From Microbacterium sp. GCS4 (GTDB taxonomy: Bacteria > Actinomycetota > Actinomycetes > Actinomycetales > Microbacteriaceae), in assembly GCF_001262495.1 (NCBI RefSeq), contig NZ_LGYE01000005.1, positions 124,001 to 188,000 of the forward strand: a stretch of 64,000 nt of DNA. The letters are read 5' to 3'. The position numbers were made by a program, and so were the translations under genes. The notes beneath the pieces are model-generated. The model saw only the letters and a program-made list of their open reading frames with translations. It did not search any database and was not told the DNA's origin. Positions 1 to 10,293 of the stretch are shown one piece after another; the stretch's first letter is position 1; each line of letters begins with the position of its first letter.

Positions 1-1
1 T

Positions 2-487
2 CTCGTCGTCGCCGTACCTCTGCTGCTGACCGCCGTCGGCGCGCCCTACGACTTCGCCCTTTCTTGGGCGCTGCTGGCGGTCGCGCTCATGCTCCTCACC
101 CGCCCGACGCTCGTCGACGAGAGCGGGGCCTGGCCTCCGCCCGCGCCATCGAGCTCCGCGCAGGGCTCGGACGTGTCCCGGCTCGCCTGGTCGATCAACA
201 GCCGCACGGGCATCGCAGGCCACGCGGTGATCCGTCGGGTCGACCGCGTGCTGCGACGTCGGCTCGCCCGCCACGGACTCGACCCCGAGGACCCCGCGGA
301 TCGGCTGCGCATCGATGAGCTCCTCGGTACCGGCGTCCTCGACCTGATCCGCGCGAGAGAGGTGCGCGGCGCGGATGTCGAGAGAGTCCTCGACGCGCTC
401 GACCGCCTCCCCGAACAGGGCTCGCCACCCGGCGATGCCCGCACACTGACCGACCCCACCGCCCAGGAGAGAACGCATGACCGCTGA
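2..487 (+). CDS. C-terminal part of a membrane protein of unknown function
   Basis: The reading frame is open from base 2, so the true start lies upstream of the window. The visible 161 residues begin with a hydrophobic stretch (about residues 1-33, LVVAVPLLLTAV then ALSWALLAVALMLL) that looks like the last transmembrane segments. A charged cytoplasmic tail follows, with RRVDRVLRRRLARHGLD and several short acidic helices. The stop overlaps the next gene by 11 bases, so it is probably the upstream member of the MoxR/DUF58 operon. Genes in this position often encode membrane partners of MoxR ATPases, but I do not recognise the family and assign no function. Confidence 0.6.
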   Translation, partial: LVVAVPLLLTAVGAPYDFALSWALLAVALMLLTRPTLVDESGAWPPPAPSSSAQGSDVSRLAWSINSRTGIAGHAVIRRVDRVLRRRLARHGLDPEDPADRLRIDELLGTGVLDLIRAREVRGADVERVLDALDRLPEQGSPPGDARTLTDPTAQERTHDR

Positions 488-1445
488 GACCGTCGACATC
501 GCCGCCGCCGGACGCCGCATCCTGGAGGGGGTGCGCACCGCCGTCGTGGGCATGGACGAACCCCTGACGCTCGCGCTCGCGAGCATCCTCGCCGGTGGTC
601 ACGTGCTGTTCGAGGACGTTCCCGGACTCGGCAAGACGCTCGCCGCCCGAAGCCTCGCCGCAGCGCTCGGGCTCGACTTCCGGCGTCTGCAGTGCACGCC
701 TGACATGCTTCCGGGCGACGTCACAGGCTCGTCGGTGTACGTCCCCGCCACGGGATCGTTCGAGTTCCGACCGGGGCCCATCTTCACGGGACTACTGCTC
801 GCGGACGAGATCAACCGCACGACGCCCAAGACCCAATCAGCGATGCTCGAGGCGATGGCGGAGCGTCAGGTCACCGTCGACGGCGTCCGACACGCGCTCG
901 CCGATCCCTTCCACGTGATCGCCACGTCCAACCCGATCGAGTACGAAGGGACGTACGCGCTGCCCGAGGCGCAGTTGGACCGCTTCATGGTCAGGCTGTC
1001 GGTCGGCTACCCCACGACCGACGACGAGTCGCGGATCGTCTCGGAGCGGATCAGGAGGCGCAGTGCCGATGCGCCCGTGGAGCCCGTCGTCGACAGCGCG
1101 CAGCTCCGCGGCATCCAGGATGCCGTCGAGCGCATCCACGTCGATGCGGATGTGATCGCGTACTGCGTCGATCTGGCTCGCGCGACCCGGACGGCCGCGA
1201 CGGTCTCGGTGGGAGCTTCGCCCCGCGGTTCGCAGGCGCTCGTGCTGCTCGGTCGTGCGCTGGCGGCTCTCGACGGACGTGACTACGTGCGCCCCGACGA
1301 CGTCAAGCGCATCGCGGTCCCGGTGCTCGCACATCGGCTGACGCTCACTCCGCAGGCCTGGGCGCAGGGCACGGATCCCGCCTCGGTCGTCGAGGCCGCG
1401 CTCGCGCAGACACCCGTCCCACCCACCGCATCCGTCGCACGATGA
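477..1445 (+). CDS. MoxR-family AAA+ ATPase
   Basis: This 322-residue protein is a full-length MoxR-type AAA+ ATPase. The Walker A motif is at residues 46-54 (EDVPGLGKT), Walker B at about 106-111 (LLLADE) followed by the typical INRTTPKTQSAMLEAMAE, and sensor 1 at about 149-153 (ATSNP). MoxR ATPases act as chaperones that assemble or activate partner proteins, often with metal-binding or VWA-type partners. Here the gene overlaps the following DUF58 gene by 4 bases, the standard MoxR-DUF58 pairing. In actinobacteria this pair is generally linked to envelope functions, but the client of this protein cannot be read from the sequence. Confidence 0.93.
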   Translation: MTAETVDIAAAGRRILEGVRTAVVGMDEPLTLALASILAGGHVLFEDVPGLGKTLAARSLAAALGLDFRRLQCTPDMLPGDVTGSSVYVPATGSFEFRPGPIFTGLLLADEINRTTPKTQSAMLEAMAERQVTVDGVRHALADPFHVIATSNPIEYEGTYALPEAQLDRFMVRLSVGYPTTDDESRIVSERIRRRSADAPVEPVVDSAQLRGIQDAVERIHVDADVIAYCVDLARATRTAATVSVGASPRGSQALVLLGRALAALDGRDYVRPDDVKRIAVPVLAHRLTLTPQAWAQGTDPASVVEAALAQTPVPPTASVAR

Positions 1446-2758
1446 CGGAGGAGGTCCGGTCCGAGTCGCGGATGCCGGTGCGATGGCACCGGAGTCCGGT
1501 GGTGGCCGTCGGCATCATCGGCTCGGCGCTGGTCGCCGTCGTCGGTCTTGCGATGTCCCGAGCCGACCTGGTCGCGATCGGACTCCCGCTCGCCCTCGCA
1601 TCGACGTGGGCGCTGCTGCGGCGCCCGACGAGCGCCTCCGTGAGCGTCGCGTTGCGGGCGCGCACCGCCGACGGGGAGACGGGAGCCGAGGTGTGCGGTG
1701 CGGTCGACGTGCAGGCTCCCGCCGACCTCGACTGGATCCAGCTCGCGGTGGACCAGGGTGGACGCCGGGCGGGCCTCGTCGACGTGCCGCCCGGGCGCGG
1801 CGTCGTCACCACCTCGACCCGCCCGCTGCACTCGGGACCGGTCGAGCTGCTCGCGGTGACCGGGCGCTCGATCTCCGTCGACGGTGCCTGGGCCTCCGGG
1901 GTCGGGGAGCGGGTCTCGCTCGACTGGCGCGTCCCGCCGAGACGACACGACGTGGGGCGGCTGCCGCTCGCCCCTCGCCTCCTGGGCCTCCACGGAGGGC
2001 ATCCCGGCGCGCGTTCGGGGGAGGGAGGCGACTTCCGCGACATCCGCGCCTTCGCGCCCGGTGACGAGCTTCGTCGCATCGACTGGCGGGCGACCGCCCG
2101 CGCCGCGCGTCGCCCGGGAGATCTGCTCGTGCGCCGCACGGACGCGCTGAGCGACTCCTCGGTCGTCGTGGCGCTCGACACCGTCGACGACCTCGGTTCC
2201 TCGGTCGCCGCATGGGGCTCCGGCGACCCCGAGCGCAGCGGCGTCACCTCGCTCGACCTCGGACGCGAGGCCGCGCTGTCGATCGCCGCGACTGCGATCG
2301 CCGCCGGGGACCGGGTCGCCTATCACGCGCTCGCGAGCGGAGGGCAGGGACTCCGGTCGGGCAGCGGTCCCCGGCATCTTGCCCGACTGAGCGGAGCGAT
2401 CTCGGCGACCGGCACCGGTGCGGACGGCACCCGCTACCGTCGCTCTCCGGTCGTCCCCGTGGGATCGATCGTGTTCGTGCTGTCGACGTTCTTCGACGGC
2501 ATCGCGGCGCAGCTGGCGTCGCGCTGGCGGGCGTCCGGCCACGCCGTGGTCGCCGTGGACACCCTCCCGGAACTCGATGCCGTGCGCCTGACCCCGGAGC
2601 AGACGGTGGCGATGCGCACGCTGCTCGCTGAACGGACCGAGGTCCTCGCCGAACTGCAGCACGCGGGGATCGAGGTCGTGCGATGGGCGACGGACCGGGA
2701 CACCGGGATGCGCCTCGCGGCTCTCCGGCAGCAGCGGGCGCGGGCGGGGCGCCGATGA
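1442..2758 (+). CDS. DUF58 domain-containing protein
   Basis: The 438-residue product has two N-terminal hydrophobic segments (about residues 18-35 and 40-58), then a soluble region carrying the DUF58 signature [20 protein letters not shown] at about residues 198-217. DUF58 proteins resemble VWA-fold proteins and are the usual partners of MoxR ATPases; the biochemical role is not established. The start overlaps the moxR stop as ATGA, and the stop overlaps the next gene in the same way, so all three should be translationally coupled. The downstream part resembles a VWA-like domain ([13 protein letters not shown], then a long stretch ending in arginines). Confidence 0.9.
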   Translation: MTEEVRSESRMPVRWHRSPVVAVGIIGSALVAVVGLAMSRADLVAIGLPLALASTWALLRRPTSASVSVALRARTADGETGAEVCGAVDVQAPADLDWIQLAVDQGGRRAGLVDVPPGRGVVTTSTRPLHSGPVELLAVTGRSISVDGAWASGVGERVSLDWRVPPRRHDVGRLPLAPRLLGLHGGHPGARSGEGGDFRDIRAFAPGDELRRIDWRATARAARRPGDLLVRRTDALSDSSVVVALDTVDDLGSSVAAWGSGDPERSGVTSLDLGREAALSIAATAIAAGDRVAYHALASGGQGLRSGSGPRHLARLSGAISATGTGADGTRYRRSPVVPVGSIVFVLSTFFDGIAAQLASRWRASGHAVVAVDTLPELDAVRLTPEQTVAMRTLLAERTEVLAELQHAGIEVVRWATDRDTGMRLAALRQQRARAGRR

Positions 2759-3339
2759 AGGCGCGAGCACAGTCGTTCCGCGTCCCTGCGGCGATCCCCG
2801 GCATCGTGCCGCGGCTCCTCGTGGTCGCCTTCGTCGCGGTCGGTGCTCTCGTGCTCATGCCGTTCCCGCTCTGGCAGGGCATCGCGATCGTCCTCGCTGT
2901 CGCGTCCGTCCTCCTGCCTGTCTCGATGGCGGCGTGGGGAGCGGCGGCCTGTCTGCCTTTCGGGGTTCTTCTCGGGGAACCGAGCATCGCCCGCACCGCC
3001 CTGGCCGTGCTGCTCGTGCACGCGATCCACGTGTGCGCGGGCCTCTCCCTCGTGATCCCGGTCCGATCGCGACTGTCGCTGCGCGTGCTCGGCGCGTCGC
3101 TCCGCCGCCTCGCCGTGATCCAGCTGATCTCCCAGCCTCTCGCGCTGGGCATCGCCCTCCTGTCCGGGCGCGGTCTCCCGACCGGCGTCGGATGGGTCGC
3201 GCCGATCGCGGCGGCTGCCCTCGTGCTCGGGATCGCATTCGCGCTGCGCAGTCTGCGACGGGCGGACATCGCCCGAGACGAGCGGATCTCGGAGGTGGCT
3301 CCCAGCCCCGGCGGAGCCAATGTCCGTGGCCCCTCGTAG
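2755..3339 (+). CDS. Polytopic membrane protein of unknown function
   Basis: I chose the ATG at 2755 because it overlaps the DUF58 stop by 4 bases (ATGA); the frame is open further upstream but that part lies within DUF58. The 194-residue product is mostly hydrophobic, with about five likely membrane segments, among them [17 protein letters not shown] near the start, [39 protein letters not shown] and [16 protein letters not shown] near the end. A short charged tail follows. It is the last gene of the MoxR/DUF58 operon. Its TAG stop is also the first half of the probable uvrA -10 hexamer. I do not recognise the family. Confidence 0.75.
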   Translation: MKARAQSFRVPAAIPGIVPRLLVVAFVAVGALVLMPFPLWQGIAIVLAVASVLLPVSMAAWGAAACLPFGVLLGEPSIARTALAVLLVHAIHVCAGLSLVIPVRSRLSLRVLGASLRRLAVIQLISQPLALGIALLSGRGLPTGVGWVAPIAAAALVLGIAFALRSLRRADIARDERISEVAPSPGGANVRGPS

Positions 3340-3342
3340 ACT
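3337..3342 (+). promoter_or_regulatory. Probable uvrA -10 hexamer (leaderless promoter)
   Basis: TAGACT fits the actinobacterial TANNNT -10 and ends exactly 6 bases before the uvrA GTG. This geometry predicts transcription starting at or next to the start codon. No Shine-Dalgarno sequence is visible before uvrA, which fits a leaderless message. The first three bases are the stop codon of the upstream gene. Confidence 0.55.
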
Positions 3343-3348
3343 TGTCCG

Positions 3349-6237
3349 GTGCCTATCGTCCCGGTTGCAACCCCAGGAAAACTCAGCGTTCGCGGTGCCC
3401 GCGTCCACAATCTGAAGAACGTCGACATCGACATCCCGCGTGACTCGCTCGTCGTGTTCACCGGCCTGTCGGGGTCGGGAAAGTCGAGCCTCGCGTTCGA
3501 CACGATCTTCGCGGAAGGACAGCGCCGCTACGTCGAGTCGCTGAGCGCGTACGCGCGTCAGTTCCTCGGTCAGGTCGACCGACCCGACGTCGACTTCATC
3601 GAGGGTCTGAGCCCGGCGGTGTCGATCGACCAGAAGTCGACCAACCGCAACCCGCGATCGACCGTGGGCACGATCACCGAGATCTACGACTACATGCGAC
3701 TCCTCTGGGCGCGCATCGGCATCCCGCACTGCCCGGAGTGCGGTGAGCGCATCCAGCGCCAGACGGTGCAGCAGATCGCCGACCAGCTCATGGGCCTGCC
3801 CGAGCGGACCCGCTATCAGATCGTCGCGCCGATCGTCTCGCAGAAGAAGGGCGAGTTCGTCGACCTCTTCCGCGAGCTCGGCGCCAAGGGGTACTCGCGC
3901 GCGATCGTCGACGGCGACCTCATCCAGCTCGCCGAGCCGCCCACGCTCAAGAAGAGCTACAAGCACGACATCGCCGTCGTCGTCGACCGCCTCGTGGCCT
4001 CCGACGACATCCTCGGCCGCGTCACGGACTCCGTGGAGACCGCGCTGGGGCTCGCCGGCGGCGTGGTGCAGGTCAACTACGTCGACGAGGAGGGGGATGC
4101 CGCGTGGCAGTCGTTCTCCGAGAAGCTCGCGTGCCCGAACGGGCATCCCTTGAGCCTCACCGAGATCGAGCCGCGCACCTTCTCGTTCAACGCTCCCTTC
4201 GGCGCATGCCCGGCCTGCTCGGGTCTGGGTACGCGCATGTCGGTCGACGTCGACCTCATGCTCGGCGACGAGGAGCTCTCGATCCGCGAGGGCGCCATCA
4301 TCCCGTGGACCACGCAGGGCAAGGGGCTCTTCCAGTACTACGAGCGTCTGCTCGAGGGACTGGCCGCCGACCTGAACTTCTCGCTCGACACCCCTTGGCA
4401 GGACCTCCGGGTGGACGTGCAGGACGCGATCCTGCGCGGCGACAACTACAAGGTGACCGTCAAGTGGAAGAACCGCTACGGTCGCGAGATGCGCTACGCC
4501 TCGGGTTTCGAGGGCGTCGTGCCCTACATCGAGCGCCAGTACGCGCAGGCCGAGTCCGACACGCAGCGTGCCCGGTGGGGGGAGTACCTCCGCGAGGTCC
4601 CGTGCCCCGTGTGCGACGGCAACCGCCTCAAGCCCGAGGTGCTCGCGGTGCAGGTGCACGGCCACTCGATCGCCGAGGTCTCGCACCTGAGCCTCGCCGA
4701 CGCACGCGACTTCATGGAGACCCTGACTCTGAGCGAGCGCGAGGCGAAGATCGCGGCGCAGGTGCTCCGCGAGATCCGCCTCCGCCTCGACTTCCTGCTG
4801 CAGGTCGGCCTGTCGTACCTGAATCTCAGCCGCTCCGCCGGATCGCTCTCGGGCGGCGAGGCGCAGCGCATCCGTCTCGCCACGCAGATCGGCTCCGGGC
4901 TCACCGGTGTCCTCTATGTGCTCGACGAGCCGTCGATCGGCCTGCACCAGCGCGACAACCGTCGACTCATCAACACGCTCATCAAACTTCGCGACCTCGG
5001 GAACACGCTCATCGTCGTCGAGCACGACGAGGAGACGATCGAGGCGGCCGACTGGGTCGTCGACATCGGCCCCGGTGCGGGGGTCAACGGCGGCGAGGTC
5101 GTGCACTCCGGGCCGTACTCGGCGCTTCTCGGTGACTCCGCGTCGATGACGGGGGAGTACCTGTCGGGCGCACGAGAGATCCCGACCCCGAGCAAGCGAC
5201 GCAAGCTCGACAAGAAGCGCAAGGTGAGCGTCGTGGGCGCGAGGGAGAACAACCTCAAGAACGTGAGCGTGGACTTCCCGCTCGGCGTCCTCACCGCCGT
5301 CACCGGCGTGAGCGGTTCGGGCAAATCCTCGCTCGTGAACGACATCCTCTATCAGGTGCTCGCCTCGCGGCTGAACGGCGCGCGCACGGTGCCGGGTAAG
5401 CACACGCGCGTGTCGGGGCTCGACAACCTCGACAAGGTCGTGCACGTCGATCAAGCGCCGATCGGACGCACCCCGCGATCGAACCCGGCGACCTACACGG
5501 GCGTGTTCGACCGCATCCGCACGCTGTTCAGCGAGACCCCCGAGGCGAAGGTGCGCGGCTACCAGCCCGGGCGCTTCAGCTTCAACGTCAAGGGCGGGCG
5601 CTGCGAGGCGTGCTCGGGCGACGGCACGATCAAGATCGAGATGAACTTCCTTCCCGACGTGTACGTCGACTGCGAAGTGTGCCACGGCAAGCGCTACAAC
5701 CGCGACACCCTGGCCGTGCACTACAAGGGCAAGAACATCGCTGAGGTGCTCGAGATGCCGATCGCCGAGGCGGCGGAGTTCTTCGAGCCCATTCAGGCGA
5801 TTCACCGCTACATGAAGACGCTCGTCGACGTAGGTCTCGGCTACGTGCGCCTCGGACAGTCCGCGACGACCCTGTCCGGTGGCGAGGCGCAGCGCGTGAA
5901 GCTCGCGACCGAACTCCAGCGCCGCAGCAACGGACGCAGCATCTACGTACTGGACGAACCCACGACGGGTCTGCACTTCGAAGACGTCCGCAAACTACTC
6001 GAGGTGCTGAACGGACTCGTCGACAAGGGCAACACCGTGATCGTGATCGAGCACAACCTCGACGTCATCAAGTCGGCCGACTGGGTGATCGACCTCGGAC
6101 CCGAGGGCGGCTCCGGCGGTGGAGAGATCCTCGCGACCGGGACCCCCGAGCAGATCGCCCGAGTCGAGGAGAGCCACACGGGTCAGTTCCTCGCGGAGAT
6201 CCTGGGTGAGGGGCGCTCCGCGCGGAAGGCCAGCTGA
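3349..6237 (+). CDS. uvrA: UvrABC system protein A
   Basis: This is a full-length 962-residue UvrA, the damage-sensing ABC-type ATPase of nucleotide excision repair. The first Walker A is at residues 39-47 (GLSGSGKSS) and the second at 653-661 (GVSGSGKSS). ABC signatures LSGGEAQR occur near residues 500 and 841. The C-terminal zinc module uses C752/C755 and C775/C778 ([16 protein letters not shown]). In the N-terminal zinc module the first pair reads CPNGH, so the second cysteine is replaced, with histidine nearby, while CPACSG is intact. The gene starts with GTG and its TGA overlaps the uvrC ATG (TGATG), so the two repair genes are coupled. SOS control could not be identified. Confidence 0.98.
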   Translation: MPIVPVATPGKLSVRGARVHNLKNVDIDIPRDSLVVFTGLSGSGKSSLAFDTIFAEGQRRYVESLSAYARQFLGQVDRPDVDFIEGLSPAVSIDQKSTNRNPRSTVGTITEIYDYMRLLWARIGIPHCPECGERIQRQTVQQIADQLMGLPERTRYQIVAPIVSQKKGEFVDLFRELGAKGYSRAIVDGDLIQLAEPPTLKKSYKHDIAVVVDRLVASDDILGRVTDSVETALGLAGGVVQVNYVDEEGDAAWQSFSEKLACPNGHPLSLTEIEPRTFSFNAPFGACPACSGLGTRMSVDVDLMLGDEELSIREGAIIPWTTQGKGLFQYYERLLEGLAADLNFSLDTPWQDLRVDVQDAILRGDNYKVTVKWKNRYGREMRYASGFEGVVPYIERQYAQAESDTQRARWGEYLREVPCPVCDGNRLKPEVLAVQVHGHSIAEVSHLSLADARDFMETLTLSEREAKIAAQVLREIRLRLDFLLQVGLSYLNLSRSAGSLSGGEAQRIRLATQIGSGLTGVLYVLDEPSIGLHQRDNRRLINTLIKLRDLGNTLIVVEHDEETIEAADWVVDIGPGAGVNGGEVVHSGPYSALLGDSASMTGEYLSGAREIPTPSKRRKLDKKRKVSVVGARENNLKNVSVDFPLGVLTAVTGVSGSGKSSLVNDILYQVLASRLNGARTVPGKHTRVSGLDNLDKVVHVDQAPIGRTPRSNPATYTGVFDRIRTLFSETPEAKVRGYQPGRFSFNVKGGRCEACSGDGTIKIEMNFLPDVYVDCEVCHGKRYNRDTLAVHYKGKNIAEVLEMPIAEAAEFFEPIQAIHRYMKTLVDVGLGYVRLGQSATTLSGGEAQRVKLATELQRRSNGRSIYVLDEPTTGLHFEDVRKLLEVLNGLVDKGNTVIVIEHNLDVIKSADWVIDLGPEGGSGGGEILATGTPEQIARVEESHTGQFLAEILGEGRSARKAS

Positions 6238-8156
6238 TGGCCGACGTGCTGCCGTACAGGCCGAGGGCGGGCGAGATCCCGACCGACCCCGGCGTGTACA
6301 GGTTCCGTGACGCGGCAGGACGAGTGCTCTACGTCGGCAAGGCGAAGAACCTGCGTCAGCGCCTGTCGAACTACTTCGCGCCTCTGCGGACCCTGCACGA
6401 GCGCACGCGACGCATGGTCACGACTGCGGCATCGGTGGAATGGACGGTCGTCCCGACCGACGTCGATTCCCTGCAATTGGAGTACATGTGGATCAAGGAG
6501 TTCGATCCGCCGTTCAACGTCCGCTACAAAGACGACAAGTCGTATCCGTTCATGGCGGTCACGCTCGGCGATGAAGCACCGAGGGTGATCGTCACCCGGA
6601 ACAGGAAGATCCCCGGCGCACGCTACTTCGGCCCGTACCCCAAGGTGTGGGCCGTGCACGAGACGATCGACCTCATGGTCAAGGCGTTTCCGATCCGCAC
6701 GTGCAGCGACGCCAGCTACAAGAGGGCGATGCAGACCGGCCGGCCGTGTTTCCCCGGCCAGATCGGCAAGTGCGGCGGACCCTGCTCCATGACCGTCACG
6801 ATCGAAGAGCACCGTGCCATGGTCGACGACTTCGTCGCGTTCATGGCCGGCGGTGACGAGCGATTCACGCGCGACCTGAGAAAGCGGATGCTGGCCGCCT
6901 CGGCCGCCATGGACTACGAGGCCGCCGCGAAGTACCGCGACAAGCTCTCGGCGATCGAAGCAGTGCTCGGCAAGAGCGCGCTCGTGCTCGCGGCCGACGA
7001 GGACGCCGACCTGTTCGGCATCGCCGAGGACGAGCTGGCCGCCGCCGTGCAGCACTTCACCATCCGCGGCGGGCGCGTGCGCGGCGTACGGGCCATGACG
7101 ATCGAGAAAGAGATCGACATCTCCTCCGCCGACCTCGTCGACCAGGTGCTGCAGCGGGCGTACGGCGACGCACAGGACGTGCCGCGGCGCATCCTCGTGC
7201 CCACGCTTCCCGACGACGCGGCGGAGCTCGAGGAGTGGCTGCGCGAGCGCCGCGGGCGCAAGGTCGAGATCGCCGTCGCGCAGCGAGGACAACGCGCCGA
7301 CCTCATGCGCACCGCGACGATCAACGCCCAGCAGGCGCTCATCCGGCACAAGACCAGGCGCACCAGTGACTACGTCGCGCGCACCCAGGCGCTCACCGAC
7401 CTGCAGGAGGCGCTCGGCATGAGCGAGGCCCCGCTGCGCATCGAGTGCTTCGACATCTCGCACCTCGGTGGCACGAACGTGGTCGCCTCGATGGTCGTCT
7501 TCGAAGACGGTCTTCCCCGCAAAGACCAGTACCGCTCGTTCAACATCGCGGAGACGACCGACGACACCGACTCGATGTACCAGGTGCTGCGCCGACGCCT
7601 CGCCTACCTCGACCGCCCGGAGGAGATCGAGGTCATCGACCCCACGACCGACGAGATCGTCGGCGAAGACGTCGGGGAGGCGACCGTCAAGCGCAAGCCG
7701 CGGTTCGCCTATCCGCCGCAGCTGCTGCTCGTCGATGGTGGCCGACCGCAGGTCGAAGCCGCCGCCCGCGCGCTTCGCGACGCGGGCCACATCGAGATCG
7801 CGGTGTGCGGCATCGCGAAGCGACTCGAGGAGATCTGGCTGCCCGGCGACGACTTCCCCGTGATCCTCCCGCGCACCAGCGAGGCGCTCTACCTGTTGCA
7901 GCGGCTGCGCGACGAAGCCCACCGCTTCGCGATCACCCACCAGCGCAAGAGGCGGCGGAACGACATCACGAGCGTGCTCGCCGAGGTCCCCGGTCTCGGA
8001 GCATCGCGCATCAAGGTCCTGCTCAAGCACTTCGGGTCGGTCACGGCACTGCGGGCGGCCGAGCCCGGGCAGATCGAGGAGGTCCAGGGCATCGGGCCCG
8101 TCCTCGCGCAGAACATCCACTCCCATCTCGCCACCCGGCAGGCCGCTACTCGCTAG
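6237..8156 (+). CDS. uvrC: UvrABC system protein C
   Basis: The 639-residue product is UvrC, the nuclease that makes both incisions in nucleotide excision repair. The N-terminal GIY-YIG domain begins at about residue 15 ([20 protein letters not shown]). A UVR motif that binds UvrB lies near residues 210-240 ([13 protein letters not shown]). The RNase H-like nuclease half includes [11 protein letters not shown] and [10 protein letters not shown], and a helix-hairpin-helix pair closes the protein ([30 protein letters not shown]). The gene overlaps uvrA by one base. Its TAG stop is part of a probable -10 hexamer for rapZ. Confidence 0.98.
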   Translation: MADVLPYRPRAGEIPTDPGVYRFRDAAGRVLYVGKAKNLRQRLSNYFAPLRTLHERTRRMVTTAASVEWTVVPTDVDSLQLEYMWIKEFDPPFNVRYKDDKSYPFMAVTLGDEAPRVIVTRNRKIPGARYFGPYPKVWAVHETIDLMVKAFPIRTCSDASYKRAMQTGRPCFPGQIGKCGGPCSMTVTIEEHRAMVDDFVAFMAGGDERFTRDLRKRMLAASAAMDYEAAAKYRDKLSAIEAVLGKSALVLAADEDADLFGIAEDELAAAVQHFTIRGGRVRGVRAMTIEKEIDISSADLVDQVLQRAYGDAQDVPRRILVPTLPDDAAELEEWLRERRGRKVEIAVAQRGQRADLMRTATINAQQALIRHKTRRTSDYVARTQALTDLQEALGMSEAPLRIECFDISHLGGTNVVASMVVFEDGLPRKDQYRSFNIAETTDDTDSMYQVLRRRLAYLDRPEEIEVIDPTTDEIVGEDVGEATVKRKPRFAYPPQLLLVDGGRPQVEAAARALRDAGHIEIAVCGIAKRLEEIWLPGDDFPVILPRTSEALYLLQRLRDEAHRFAITHQRKRRRNDITSVLAEVPGLGASRIKVLLKHFGSVTALRAAEPGQIEEVQGIGPVLAQNIHSHLATRQAATR

Positions 8157-8159
8157 GCT
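8154..8159 (+). promoter_or_regulatory. Probable rapZ -10 hexamer overlapping the uvrC stop
   Basis: TAGGCT matches TANNNT and starts with the uvrC TAG stop codon. The expected transcript start is near 8166, giving a short leader that contains the GGAGAAGGAG ribosome binding site before the rapZ ATG. No clear -35 is visible. Confidence 0.4.
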
Positions 8160-8187
8160 GGTCGCGGCGGGGGGAGAAGGAGTAACG

Positions 8188-9060
8188 ATGACTGACGGGG
8201 ACAAGGGCGAGTTCCTCATCGTCACGGGCATGTCGGGCGCCGGGCGCACGACCGTGGCCAATGCGCTGGAGGACCTTGGCTGGTACGTGGTCGACAATCT
8301 GCCCCCGCAGATCCTGCGCCCCCTGCTCGACCTCACCGACATGGGCGGCACAGCGCTCCCCAAGGTCGCCGCGGTGGTCGACGTCCGGGGACGCAACCTC
8401 TTCGACGACTTCCCCGGAGTGGCCCGCGCGCTCCGATCACGCGGTTCCGTGCGGGTGCTCTTCCTCGATGCGTCCGACGATGTGCTCGTCCGCCGCTTCG
8501 AATCGGTGCGACGCCCGCACCCGCTCCAGGGGGACGGGACCCTGCTCGACGGCATCCGCAGTGAGCGCTCTCGCCTCGCGCCGATCCGCGAGGCCGCCGA
8601 CATCGTGATCGACACCTCGGCGCTCAACATCCACCAGCTCGCGACGCAGGTGTCGGAGCTGTTCGCCGAGGAGGGGGCACCGCGTCACCGCGTCACGCTC
8701 CTGAGCTTCGGCTTCAAGTACGGACTCCCCACCGACGTCGACCTCGTCGCCGACATGAGGTTCCTCCCCAACCCGTTCTGGAACGAGGAGCTCCGTGGGC
8801 TCACCGGCCAGGATGAGGAGGTCAAGGAGTACGTCCTGTCGCGCCAGGGAGCTTCCGAGTTCCTCGACGCGTACACCGCCGCCCTCACCCCCGTGCTCGA
8901 GGGCTATCAGCGCGAGAACAAGAGCCACTCCACGGTCGCCATCGGCTGCACGGGAGGCAAACACCGTTCCGTCGCGATGGTCGAGGAACTCGCACGCCGT
9001 CTCGCATCGGTCCCCGGCGTCGCCGTGAACGTGCGGCACCGCGACCTCGGCAGGGAATAG
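8188..9060 (+). CDS. rapZ: RapZ/YvcJ-family nucleotide-binding protein
   Basis: This 290-residue protein belongs to the RapZ (YvcJ) P-loop family. In E. coli RapZ delivers the sRNA GlmZ to RNase E and senses glucosamine-6-phosphate; the role in actinobacteria is not settled. The P-loop is GMSGAGRT at residues 14-21, so arginine (R20) replaces the usual Walker lysine, a change I recall as common in actinobacterial members. The C-terminal domain has the family motifs [24 protein letters not shown] and [10 protein letters not shown], split here into shorter pieces in this description: [13 protein letters not shown] and [15 protein letters not shown] strong AAGGAG site precedes the ATG. The gene lies directly before whiA. 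Confidence 0.95.
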   Translation: MTDGDKGEFLIVTGMSGAGRTTVANALEDLGWYVVDNLPPQILRPLLDLTDMGGTALPKVAAVVDVRGRNLFDDFPGVARALRSRGSVRVLFLDASDDVLVRRFESVRRPHPLQGDGTLLDGIRSERSRLAPIREAADIVIDTSALNIHQLATQVSELFAEEGAPRHRVTLLSFGFKYGLPTDVDLVADMRFLPNPFWNEELRGLTGQDEEVKEYVLSRQGASEFLDAYTAALTPVLEGYQRENKSHSTVAIGCTGGKHRSVAMVEELARRLASVPGVAVNVRHRDLGRE

Positions 9061-9078
9061 CAGGGGTCCTCGGCCGAC

Positions 9079-9084
9079 TAGGCT
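9079..9084 (+). promoter_or_regulatory. Probable whiA -10 hexamer
   Basis: TAGGCT lies 45 bases before the whiA GTG, giving a predicted leader of about 38 bases. The leader contains a short hairpin (GCGTCG, loop CGACC, CGACGC) and an AAGGAG ribosome binding site. The -35 region is not recognisable. Confidence 0.4.
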
Positions 9085-9128
9085 GGAGGTTTGCGTCGCG
9101 ACCCGACGCGTCATCGTGAAGGAGTCCC

Positions 9129-10106
9129 GTGGCACTAACCACCGACGTCAAGGCTGAGCTCGTCAGCATCCGCAACGCACCCCCGACGGTGCGCGTCGCG
9201 GAGGTCACCTCGATCCTGCGATTCGCCGGCGGGCTGCATTCCATCGCCGGCCGTGTCGCCGTCGAAGCGGAGGTGGACGCGGAGGTGCTCGCCCAACGCG
9301 TGGCCCGCGACCTCGCCGAGATCTACGGGGTCCGCCCGGAGATCGCCCAGGTGCAGTCGAGCGCCTCCAGCGACGGCGCCCGCTGGGCCGTTCGGGTGAT
9401 CGCCGCGGGGGAGACCCTGGCGCGTCAGACCGGTCTGCTCGACCAGCGACGCCGCCCCGTCCGGGGACTCCCGAACCGCCTGACGACCGGCTCCCGCGCC
9501 GAGGTCGCAGGTCTGTGGCGCGGTGCCTTCCTCGCCGCGGGAACGCTCAGCGAGCCCGGCCGCTCCGCCATGCTCGAAGTGGCCTGTCCGACGTCGGAGG
9601 CCGCCATGGCGCTCGTCGGCGCCGCCCACCGCCTGGGTGTGGCCGCCAAGGCGCGGGAGGTGCGCGGCATGCCGCGCGTCGTCGTGCGCGAAGGCGAGGC
9701 GATCCGCACGATCCTCGCCGAGATGGGCGCTCAGAAGACCGCCGTCGCCTGGGAGGAGATGCGCCAGCGCCGCGAGGTGCGCGCGGGCGTCAACCGGCTC
9801 GTGAACTTCGACGACGCGAACCTGCGCCGCTCGGCGCAGGCCGCTGTCGCCGCATGCGCGCGCGTCGAGCGCGCTCTCGAGATCCTCGCCGACGAGGTGC
9901 CCGACCATCTCAAGGTCGCAGGAGAGCTCCGGCTCGCTCATCGTGACGCGAGCCTCGACGAGCTCGGCCACCACGCCGACCCTCCCATGACCAAGGATGC
10001 CGTCGCCGGCCGCATCCGTCGTCTGCTCGCCATGGCCGACAAGCGCGCCCAGCAGGAGGGCATTCCCGGGACCGAAGCCGCAGTGCCGGCAGGCCTCGAC
10101 GTCTGA
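9129..10106 (+). CDS. whiA: DNA-binding protein WhiA
   Basis: The 325-residue product is WhiA, with the homing-endonuclease-like N-terminal domain (starting [11 protein letters not shown]) and a C-terminal helix-turn-helix ([22 protein letters not shown], here quoted in part as [18 protein letters not shown]). WhiA controls sporulation septation in Streptomyces and affects division and chromosome segregation in non-sporulating Gram-positives. The GTG start is chosen for the AAGGAG sequence 6 bases upstream. It follows rapZ at a distance of 68 bases; the yvcK gene that often sits between them is missing. A hairpin terminator follows. Confidence 0.96.
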   Translation: MALTTDVKAELVSIRNAPPTVRVAEVTSILRFAGGLHSIAGRVAVEAEVDAEVLAQRVARDLAEIYGVRPEIAQVQSSASSDGARWAVRVIAAGETLARQTGLLDQRRRPVRGLPNRLTTGSRAEVAGLWRGAFLAAGTLSEPGRSAMLEVACPTSEAAMALVGAAHRLGVAAKAREVRGMPRVVVREGEAIRTILAEMGAQKTAVAWEEMRQRREVRAGVNRLVNFDDANLRRSAQAAVAACARVERALEILADEVPDHLKVAGELRLAHRDASLDELGHHADPPMTKDAVAGRIRRLLAMADKRAQQEGIPGTEAAVPAGLDV

Positions 10107-10121
10107 CGCGACGCGATACGC

Positions 10122-10157
10122 AAGAGAGGTGGCCCCTGTCAAGGGTCCGCCTCTCTT
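10122..10157 (+). terminator. Hairpin terminator after whiA
   Basis: An imperfect 15-pair stem (AAGAGAGGTGGCCCC against GGGTCCGCCTCTCTT, one mismatch and one G-U pair) with a 6-base loop lies 15 bases after the whiA stop. There is only a weak T-rich tail (CGTCAT). Confidence 0.65.
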
Positions 10158-10293
10158 CGTCATACGGCGGAAGGATCGAGGACGGCGACGTGTTGTCGTC
10201 ACTAGGATGTGTTACGTCCGCTCCGCACCGCACTTCGGCGTCGCGGAGGACCGACAAGCGCCGCGGCGCGGCGCGGATTGGATGAAAAGCGAC

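Noticed and set aside
2434..5976. Very long minus-strand open frame (1180 codons) opposite uvrA
   Set aside because: In GC-rich DNA the frame opposite a real gene is often open; the translation is composition-driven, without motifs, and uvrA is certain.
6183..8630. 815-codon minus-strand frame opposite uvrC and rapZ
   Set aside because: Same reason: both plus-strand genes have complete family motifs, and the minus frame has none.
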